A stretch of 5,170 bases of DNA from Chloroflexota bacterium (lineage in GTDB: Bacteria > Chloroflexota > Ktedonobacteria > Ktedonobacterales > Ktedonobacteraceae), in the NCBI GenBank assembly GCA_021828635.1, contig JAJZEJ010000806.1, positions 1-5,170 of the forward strand. The letters are read 5' to 3'. The position numbers were made by a program, and so were the translations under genes. Positions 1 through 4,488 of the stretch are shown here, piece by piece (position 1 is the first letter of the stretch; the number at the start of each line of letters is the position of its first letter). The notes beneath the pieces were generated by a model. That model worked only from the letters and a program-made list of their open reading frames with translations. It made no database searches and was not told where the DNA came from.

Positions 1-166
1 ACCGTATTGTCGTAGTAAACGGCAATGGATTGGCAAAGAAACGTTTCCAAAAGATGAGTAGCTGATGTTGTATACTGATGCAAGGGTTCAGTTCCAGAAT
101 CCACTTTACCGCTAGAGCAGCATGGAAGTCTCAGCAGCGTAACTAGTAAGTTAAGGAGTAACAGTT
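1..166 (+). other. Upstream flank: possible tail of a truncated gene, then leader of the oxidoreductase
   Basis: Two forward frames are open from the left edge. One stops at 63-65 and ends in AKKRFQKMSS; the other stops at 59-61 and ends in ETFPKDE. Either could be the C-terminus of a gene that begins outside the window, but about 20 residues are too few to choose or to identify a family. The remaining ~100 bases to the next start hold a TATACT hexamer at 71-76 that could be a -10 box. I see no -35 box at a normal distance from it, so I do not call a promoter. No terminator hairpin was found. Confidence 0.3.
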
Positions 167-169
167 TTG
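153..169 (+). promoter_or_regulatory. Shine-Dalgarno that fixes a TTG start
   Basis: AAGGAG at 153-158 lies 8 nt before the TTG at 167-169. No ATG or GTG in this frame is comparably placed, and the Rossmann fold begins only nine residues after this start. This supports TTG as the true initiation codon. Confidence 0.8.
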
Positions 170-1273
170 CAGAGGAAAGCAAAGACGACCGTTGGCATTA
201 TTGGCTGCGGTCAGATCAGTTCTATTTATTTTCAGGCTCCCCAGACCTTTGAGGTTCTCGATATCGTGGCCTGCTCCGACCTGGACATGGAACGTGCCAG
301 AAGTCAGGCCGAACATTTCGGGATCACCAAAGTATATAGCAGTGAAGAGCTTTTAGCTGATCCTGATATCGATGTGGTGCTTAACCTTACCATTCCGGCA
401 GTCCATGCTGAGATAGGGATGGCCGCGATCAAAGCAGGTAAATCAGTCTACGGTGAGAAACCACTGGCACTCGACCGCACCCTGGGACAGGCATTACTGC
501 AACTGGCACAAGAGAAACAGTTACGGGTTGGGAGCGCCCCTGATACATTTCTCGGTGGAGGGCTTCAGACCTGTATCAAGCTTATTAATGAAGGAGCTAT
601 CGGTACACCAGTGGCGGCAACCGCTTTCATGATGGGGCATGGGCCTGAGAGTTGGCATCCCAACCCGGACTTCTTTTACCAGCCCGGCGCTGGACCGCTC
701 TTCGATATGGGGCCATACTACCTCACGGCACTCATTACCATGATGGGACCGGTACAGCGGGTCAGTGGTTCCACACGCATCACCTTCCCCGAACGCACAA
801 TTACCAGCAAAGCACTTTATGGCACGACTATCACGGTGAACACACCTACACATATTGCGGGTATCCTGGATTTCGCAAACGGGGCCGTTGTCACACTGAT
901 TACCAGCTTTGATGTCTGGCATCACCAACTACCTCGTATCGAAATTTATGGCACAGAAGGTTCGTTAAGCGTCCCTGACCCCAATACCTTCGGTGGGCCA
1001 GTCTATGTCCGCTCCGCTCGTGAGAGCGCGTGGCACGAGGTTTCTATCGAGCATGGTTATACCAAAAACTCGCGTGGTATCGGCCTGGCGGATATGGCCT
1101 ATGCCATGCACACCGGCACGCAGCATCGCGCGAACGGTGCAATGGCATATCATGTGCTAGACATCATGCAAGCATTGCATGAGTCCTCACAGATGGGTCA
1201 ACATATCATGCTCAGCAGTACCTGTGAACGTCCTGCCTCACTCGATGCGGCACACCCCTGGCCCACGCTGTAG
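167..1273 (+). CDS. Gfo/Idh/MocA-family NAD(P)-dependent oxidoreductase
   Basis: This 368-residue cytoplasmic enzyme has the usual length and two-domain build of the family, which oxidises or reduces sugars, inositols and sugar derivatives with NAD(P). Seen in the sequence: an N-terminal Rossmann fold with the dinucleotide loop G10-x-x-G13-x-G15 in [10 protein letters not shown]; an acidic DLD at residues 38-40 where the second strand ends; NLTIPAVH at 73-80; and the family signature EKP at 97-99, whose Lys98 is the conserved catalytic or substrate-contacting lysine. The C-terminal sheet domain contains [10 protein letters not shown] at 176-185, with Asp180 as the conserved acid. The His that many relatives carry four residues after that Asp is Tyr184 here. 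The substrate cannot be read from the sequence. The gene stands alone on its strand, and its end converges on the next gene 13 bp away. Family assignment is firm; a specific name such as inositol or glucose-fructose oxidoreductase would be a guess. Confidence 0.93.
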   Translation: MQRKAKTTVGIIGCGQISSIYFQAPQTFEVLDIVACSDLDMERARSQAEHFGITKVYSSEELLADPDIDVVLNLTIPAVHAEIGMAAIKAGKSVYGEKPLALDRTLGQALLQLAQEKQLRVGSAPDTFLGGGLQTCIKLINEGAIGTPVAATAFMMGHGPESWHPNPDFFYQPGAGPLFDMGPYYLTALITMMGPVQRVSGSTRITFPERTITSKALYGTTITVNTPTHIAGILDFANGAVVTLITSFDVWHHQLPRIEIYGTEGSLSVPDPNTFGGPVYVRSARESAWHEVSIEHGYTKNSRGIGLADMAYAMHTGTQHRANGAMAYHVLDIMQALHESSQMGQHIMLSSTCERPASLDAAHPWPTL

Positions 1274-1286
1274 GTTTTAGGCTCTG

Positions 1287-1709
1287 TTAACGATCCAGGC
1301 GTCTTATATTGGCGGAGCGTTTAGGTGGCAGGTTTGCACTCAAAGCAGGGGTACGAACCTGCCTATCTTCGACCAACAAAAGGCAGATCAACACAACTTC
1401 AATGAGCTTGATTGGTATATCATTTGGATCATAGGGGCGTGCAAGAAGCAGCCAGCAAATGATCGTCAGCATCGTATAGGCGATCAAGGCGTAACGAAGC
1501 CAGCGTTTCTCTATACGTATCTGAGGCAGATAGAGCGCCATCAGCAACACAACATAGCCAACAAAATTCAGGAAGAACCAGAAGCGCAATCTTGAGTCAG
1601 GCTGCGTTGATAGGTATAAATGGAAGAGCGCCGTAATCAGTGTCATAATAATGATTCCGGCTTGCACTGGCCGTATATGTAGCTCAGCAAAATGTGTCTC
1701 CTGGTGCAT
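1287..1709 (-). CDS. Small four-helix integral membrane protein, function unknown
   Basis: The 140-residue product has four clear hydrophobic segments at about residues 15-34, 43-62, 70-90 and 98-114, with short polar loops. It ends in a basic, Arg/Lys-rich tail (about 116-140). Loop charges (SRLR at 39-42, RIEKR at 65-69) and the basic tail give orientation cues, but no catalytic, metal or ligand motif is visible, and I do not recognise the family. The ATG at 1709 is preceded on the minus strand by an AGGG-type ribosome site about 9 nt upstream (1719-1722). The hydrophobic periodicity and sensible start make it a likely real gene. It is convergent with the oxidoreductase, with no terminator visible in the 13-bp gap. 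Confidence 0.7.
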   Translation of the reverse strand: MHQETHFAELHIRPVQAGIIIMTLITALFHLYLSTQPDSRLRFWFFLNFVGYVVLLMALYLPQIRIEKRWLRYALIAYTMLTIICWLLLARPYDPNDIPIKLIEVVLICLLLVEDRQVRTPALSANLPPKRSANIRRLDR

Positions 1710-1763
1710 TCATCACAACCCTTTCTAATACTATCCCCTCAAACATGCTGTTTTTCACAACAT

Positions 1764-1875
1764 CCAGGCATCCAGAGGCATCTGAAACACGCTTTTCTTG
1801 CATAACGTGTTTCATTCATGGGCCATTGATAGAGTAGTGCCATAGACTGGCAACAATAAGATATCTGGATGCCTG
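1764..1875. repeat. Nested inverted repeats: 12-bp outer arms enclosing two smaller hairpins
   Basis: CAGGCATCCAGA at 1765-1776 is the exact reverse complement of TCTGGATGCCTG at 1864-1875. Inside them lies a perfect 9-bp pair, TGAAACACG (1783-1791) and CGTGTTTCA (1806-1814), with a 14-nt loop. A 5-bp pair also lies inside, TGCCA (1838-1842) and TGGCA (1848-1852), with a 5-nt loop. AGGCATC is also directly repeated at 1766-1772 and 1776-1782. The arrangement could fold as a closed stem bearing two hairpins on either strand. No T-run follows, so a simple terminator is unlikely. It could be a structured RNA, a small palindromic repeat element or a regulatory site; the sequence alone does not decide. 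Confidence 0.6.
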
Positions 1876-2021
1876 TTCAGCAATGGTACAGAAAGCATAG
1901 AGTGAGTTCTTTTGCTCAGTTTCCACGTTTTACCAGTGGGGGAATGCTCAAATACGATGGAACGCTTATAGCGAAGGCCAGGAACGTGTAAATGAGGGCT
2001 ATCTTTCAGAATACGAAGCAT
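1812..2021 (-). CDS. Doubtful small ORF, 69 residues
   Basis: This ORF reads divergently from the glycosidase gene. The ATG at 2021 has GGAG about 4 nt upstream on the minus strand, which is closer than ideal. The product is basic in its first half (KDSPHLHVPGLRYKR), has no recognisable domain, signal peptide or membrane helix, and its stop lies inside the 9-bp inverted repeat at 1783-1814. It could be a real small protein, a decayed fragment, or a chance ORF across a structured intergenic region. I lean towards chance. Confidence 0.2.
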   Translation of the reverse strand: MLRILKDSPHLHVPGLRYKRSIVFEHSPTGKTWKLSKRTHSMLSVPLLNRHPDILLLPVYGTTLSMAHE

Positions 2022-2065
2022 TCTACTCCGTATATACGCCTATCTAAAAATAGCAACCTAATCTT

Positions 2066-2080
2066 GGAGCCAATTACATG
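2066..2080 (+). promoter_or_regulatory. Ribosome binding site of the GH3 lipoprotein gene
   Basis: GGAG at 2066-2069 sits 8 nt before the ATG at 2078. The next in-frame Met is residue 52, beyond the lipobox, so this start is needed for the signal peptide. Confidence 0.7.
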
Positions 2081-3343
2081 ACACAACGCGAGGACATACT
2101 ATCAATATCTGTATTGTATCGTTTCACACTCCTTTGGTGCTGTTGCCTAGTATTGCTAGCTGGTTGTGGTAGTACGCTATCACAACCAGCTAGCAGTGCG
2201 GGAGCGCCTGGTACAACACCAACCGCCAGTATGCCTTATCAAACAACGACAGGTGTTCAGCGGCAGGCTATTGAGCAGGCGATGTTGGTCAATCAAGAAC
2301 ATAAGCAGGCAGAGCAAATATTGCAAGGCATGACGCTAGATCAAAAGCTGGGGCAATTAATCATGGTTGAGTATTTGGGATCGAGTTATCAGGATAGTGG
2401 GCTGCAATATATGATTCAGCAAGAGCATGTGGGCGGTTTTATGTATCAGGAGAGCAATAGCAATTTTGCTACACCATACGACCAGATCGCCAATGTCGCG
2501 GCCTTCTCGCAACAGGCACAGCAAGACGCACATATTCCATTACTTATCGCTACCGATCAGGAGGGTGGGCTGGTCAATAGGCTCTACACCTTTCACGGCT
2601 ATCTGCCCTCAGCTCAGGAGATGGCTGCAACGGGTAATCCGCGTGAAGTGTATGGTCAAGGCAAACAGGATGCTATCTGGCTCCGTCAGCTCGGCATTAA
2701 TACTGATCTAGCACCAGTGGTAGATGTCCAAACCGTAGACCCTCCTATTCTAGAGTCTCGCATGTTTGGCAGTGACCCACAAACAGTAGCAACATATGCT
2801 GGAGCGTTTTTGAATGGTTTGCAGCAGAATAACGTAGCGGCCTGCCTCAAACATTTTCCAGGCTTGGGAGCAGTGACCTCAGACCCACACACAGGACTTC
2901 CCGTTGTGGATCGCAGTATGGCCCAACTCGAACAGATTGATCTGGAGCCATATAAACTACTGCTATCAAGCGAGCATCCCGCAATGGTGATGGCAACCGA
3001 TGTATTGATGCCAGCGATTGACCCAAATCTGCCAGCAGAACTCTCGCCAAAGGCCATTAATGGCGTGCTACGCGGGCAACTAGGCTATAAAGGTGTGGTG
3101 ATTACTGATGGACTCTATATGCAGGGTATTAGCGACCAGTGGTCGTTGAGTCAGGCTGCTGTATTAGCTATTATCGCCGGTGATGATATAGTCGAAGGAC
3201 CGTATACACCCGATCAGGTAGCGGGTGTGATAGCGGCTCTCAAAACAGCCATACAGCAAAATCAACTGACTGTAAAGCGTATAGACCAGTCTGTGCTGCG
3301 AATTTTGCTTTTGAAAATACATTATGGGTTGCTCTCTAGATAG
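2078..3343 (+). CDS. Glycoside hydrolase family 3 lipoprotein, NagZ-like (probable beta-N-acetylhexosaminidase)
   Basis: The 421-residue product is an exported lipoprotein with a single GH3 catalytic domain, the NagZ-type architecture; these enzymes remove beta-linked N-acetylglucosamine from cell-wall or chitin fragments. Residues 1-30 form a signal peptide ending in the lipobox LLAGC, so Cys30 would be lipidated and the enzyme held outside the membrane. A Ser/Thr/Pro-rich linker (about 31-60) follows. Catalytic-domain motifs: QMTLDQKLGQL-type start near 83-93, ATDQEGG at 158-164, LAPVVDV at 211-217, SRMFGSDP at 227-234, KHFPGLG at 258-264, SDPHTGLP at 268-275 and VITDGLYM at 341-348. Asp269 and His271 match the NagZ Asp-His acid/base dyad, and Asp344 matches the nucleophile. 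Odd points: KHFPGLG where KHFPGHG is commoner, and TDGL where (S/T)DDL is usual. The residues expected for catalysis are present. The 3' end overlaps the convergent MarR gene by 8 bp. Confidence 0.9.
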   Translation: MTQREDILSISVLYRFTLLWCCCLVLLAGCGSTLSQPASSAGAPGTTPTASMPYQTTTGVQRQAIEQAMLVNQEHKQAEQILQGMTLDQKLGQLIMVEYLGSSYQDSGLQYMIQQEHVGGFMYQESNSNFATPYDQIANVAAFSQQAQQDAHIPLLIATDQEGGLVNRLYTFHGYLPSAQEMAATGNPREVYGQGKQDAIWLRQLGINTDLAPVVDVQTVDPPILESRMFGSDPQTVATYAGAFLNGLQQNNVAACLKHFPGLGAVTSDPHTGLPVVDRSMAQLEQIDLEPYKLLLSSEHPAMVMATDVLMPAIDPNLPAELSPKAINGVLRGQLGYKGVVITDGLYMQGISDQWSLSQAAVLAIIAGDDIVEGPYTPDQVAGVIAALKTAIQQNQLTVKRIDQSVLRILLLKIHYGLLSR

Positions 3344-3782
3344 GTTCCTCTTCAGCAATTACATCTTGTACCAGTACATTGAGTGTTCTCACCAGTGCCG
3401 GACCAGTGGTACGCAACTCAGCCAATGCCAACGTTGAGAGTCGTTCTAGAACTTCCTCGCCCTGGGGGGTAAGATGCACTAGAACACGTCGCAAGTCGGT
3501 TTCATCACGTTGTCGTTCTACCAATCCGCGTTCGACCAGGCGATCAATTAGCTCGACAGTGCTATGATGCTGAATCTGGAGACGCTCGGCGATCTCGCCA
3601 ATAGTTGCTTTTTTCTCTTCAGGCAAACCTTTCACTGTTAAAAGTACCTGGTGTTGCTGCGGCTCAATGCCTCCAGCGCGTGCCATCTGCTCAGCAAAAC
3701 GCAGATAAAGACGAATTTGATAGCGAAATTCAGCTAGAGCCTGATAATCTTCTAGTTGTATCTGCCGATTTGTCTCCGTCAT
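3336..3782 (-). CDS. MarR-family winged-helix transcriptional regulator
   Basis: With the ATG at 3782 the product is 148 residues, typical for MarR, and its core begins at residue 10 (LEDYQALAEFR), as usual for these dimeric repressors. Residues 10-36 and about 107-145 form the helical dimerisation region. Residues 59-90 hold the helix-turn-helix, with recognition helix around QHHSTVELIDRLVERG (71-86). RQRDETDLRRVLVHLT (90-105) is the beta-wing, including the Asp-x-Arg-Arg pattern that contacts DNA in the family. The frame stays open up to 3893, but a promoter read at 3884-3912 would start transcription near 3877, downstream of that Met. ATG at 3803, with GGGGGA about 6 nt upstream, is a second plausible start giving 155 residues; 3782 has GAGGG about 10 nt upstream. 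The ligand is unknown. Divergent placement beside a broken oxidoreductase suggests that gene was its target, as MarR proteins often control the neighbouring gene. Confidence 0.9.
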   Translation of the reverse strand: MTETNRQIQLEDYQALAEFRYQIRLYLRFAEQMARAGGIEPQQHQVLLTVKGLPEEKKATIGEIAERLQIQHHSTVELIDRLVERGLVERQRDETDLRRVLVHLTPQGEEVLERLSTLALAELRTTGPALVRTLNVLVQDVIAEEEPI

Positions 3783-3883
3783 ATGTATACTACCCTCAAG
3801 CATTGCGTTCCCCCATAACATTTGATGGGTTACGACTATTGCATTGCTTTCCATTGTAAAAGCAGTAACAACATTCCCCTGAG

Positions 3884-3912
3884 AGAATAACACTTCTACA
3901 ACAGGATAGCAA
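3884..3912 (-). promoter_or_regulatory. Candidate promoter of the MarR gene
   Basis: On the minus strand, TTGCTA (3912-3907) and TATTCT (3889-3884) are separated by exactly 17 bp, each matching the sigma-70-type consensus at four of six positions. Transcription would begin near 3877, leaving a leader of about 75-95 nt before the candidate starts at 3803 or 3782. Confidence 0.45.
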
Positions 3913-3917
3913 TTGCT
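3908..3917. promoter_or_regulatory. Candidate operator palindrome AGCAATTGCT
   Basis: A perfect 10-bp palindrome overlaps the -35 box of the candidate MarR promoter. TTGC/GCAA half-sites occur in known MarR operators, so autoregulation is a reasonable inference, but a 10-bp palindrome can arise by chance. Confidence 0.35.
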
Positions 3918-3927
3918 GTGACACCGA

Positions 3928-3946
3928 ACACGGGCATTATCCGTGT
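3928..3946. promoter_or_regulatory. Inverted repeat ACACGG-N7-CCGTGT, candidate operator
   Basis: Two perfect 6-bp arms with a 7-nt spacer lie between the divergent MarR and oxidoreductase genes, just upstream of both candidate promoters. The 13-bp centre-to-centre spacing would suit a dimeric regulator. No T-run follows, so it is not a terminator. Confidence 0.35.
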
Positions 3947-3952
3947 CCTATA

Positions 3953-3989
3953 TTGTCCACACCCTGGTAAACTGTATCGTATCACGATA
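3953..3989 (+). promoter_or_regulatory. Candidate promoter with overlapping palindromic operator upstream of the broken oxidoreductase gene
   Basis: TTGTCC (3953-3958) and TATCGT (3975-3980), 16 bp apart, form a weak -35/-10 pair. The -10 is one arm of a perfect 15-bp inverted repeat TATCGT-ATC-ACGATA (3975-3989), the position expected for a repressor site. On the minus strand the centre reads CGTGATACG, and parts of this core recur upstream of the rhodopsin gene. Confidence 0.4.
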
Positions 3990-4012
3990 AAAGTATCAAT
4001 GAGAGGTGTCTG

Positions 4013-4344
4013 GTGAGTACACTACCCATTGTGATCGCTAGCGGGGCATTCCCCTGGTGGTTACGACTTAGCCACTTCATCAATCTGCTGTTCATTGGAT
4101 TGCTGATTCGTAGTGGCATTCAAATTCTGGCAGCGCACCCACGCCTTTATATGAGTTCAATGGCAAGCCGATGATGCTTGAACATGGTGCGCCCCTACGT
4201 CTGCGTGTGGAAACACTGCTGGGCTACAAGATGGTGAAGTACCTGCAATCCATTGAGCTGGTTGCCGAGTACCGGACCGTTGGCAAGGGGCATGGTGGCT
4301 ATCGAGAAGATTACCAGTACTATGGACGAGGTGCTGAAATCTAA
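4013..4344 (+). pseudogene. Broken cytochrome b/molybdopterin (sulfite oxidase-like) oxidoreductase, internal deletion
   Basis: A GTG at 4013, with GAGAGG (4001-4006) 6 nt upstream, opens a frame reading PWWLRLSHFINLLFIGLLIRSG. This is the first membrane helix of the cytochrome b-like domain seen at the N-terminus of membrane-bound molybdopterin oxidoreductases; SHFIN holds a likely haem-ligand His. It continues to HPRLY (about codon 46) and then stops at 4172-4174. From 4150, in another frame, the sequence reads YEFNGKPMMLEHGAPLRLRV and on through GYKMVKYLQSIELV to GGYREDYQYYGRGAEI, stopping at 4342-4344. That is the C-terminal end of a sulfite oxidase-type Mo-cofactor domain. Relatives are roughly 400 residues, so most of the middle, including the remaining cytochrome helices and the Mo-ligand Cys region, is gone. 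The join around 4145-4153 (CTTTATATG) allows a few bases of microhomology. The promoter side and ribosome site look intact, so a useless 53-residue peptide could still be made. Confidence 0.8.
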
Positions 4345-4421
4345 ACAGATAGCCAGCAAAAAGACACAATGCATACATAGTGATGTTGCACAGGTAACTA
4401 TTATGTGGTAGTGAATTTGAC

Positions 4422-4451
4422 GTGATACTGGCTGTATTAATGCCGTATCAC
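4422..4451. promoter_or_regulatory. Inverted repeat GTGATAC-N16-GTATCAC in the rhodopsin promoter region
   Basis: Perfect 7-bp arms lie at 4422-4428 and 4445-4451. They flank TGTATTAAT (4433-4441), which could serve as an extended -10 box (TATTAA 4435-4440), though no strong -35 box is at the right distance. TTGACG at 4417-4422 is only 12 bp away. The arms share the CGTGATAC core with the palindrome at 3975-3989. The position 35-64 bp before the start codon fits an operator. Confidence 0.45.
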
Positions 4452-4471
4452 TGTTCAGGGCATGATTTCAG

Positions 4472-4488
4472 AAAGGAGATCATACATG
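4472..4488 (+). promoter_or_regulatory. Strong ribosome binding site of the rhodopsin gene
   Basis: AAAGGAGAT at 4472-4480 is close to a full anti-16S match. The ATG at 4486 lies 7 nt after AGGAG, at optimal spacing, which sets the start and suggests efficient translation. Confidence 0.85.

Larger units (their letters stand above)
1710..2077. other. Largely non-coding gap with inverted repeats
   Basis: This 368-bp stretch lies between the starts of two divergently transcribed genes, so it should hold promoters for both. It contains the nested inverted repeats described separately (1764-1875), a weak minus-strand ORF (1812-2021), and a perfect 10-bp palindrome CGTATATACG at 2029-2038, about 40 bp before the glycosidase start. 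I found no -35/-10 pair with good spacing for either gene. Confidence 0.5.

Noticed and set aside
521..928. 135-residue minus-strand ORF inside the oxidoreductase gene
   Set aside because: It lies antisense to a gene with clear family motifs throughout, has no recognisable domain, and its Cys/Arg-rich composition is typical of a shadow frame.
1783..1814. 9-bp hairpin read as a rho-independent terminator
   Set aside because: Neither strand has a T-run after the stem, the loop is 14 nt and the stem is only moderately GC-rich.
2686..3057. 123-residue minus-strand ORF inside the GH3 gene
   Set aside because: It is antisense to the conserved catalytic core of the glycosidase and has low-complexity Ser/Cys composition with no domain.
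3783..3893. N-terminal extension of the MarR protein to the Met at 3893
   Set aside because: The extra 37 residues precede the normal family start, lack a ribosome site at 3893, and would begin upstream of the predicted transcription start near 3877.
4157..4378. 73-residue minus-strand ORF over the broken oxidoreductase gene
   Set aside because: It is antisense to the recognisable C-terminal Mo-domain remnant and shows no family features of its own.
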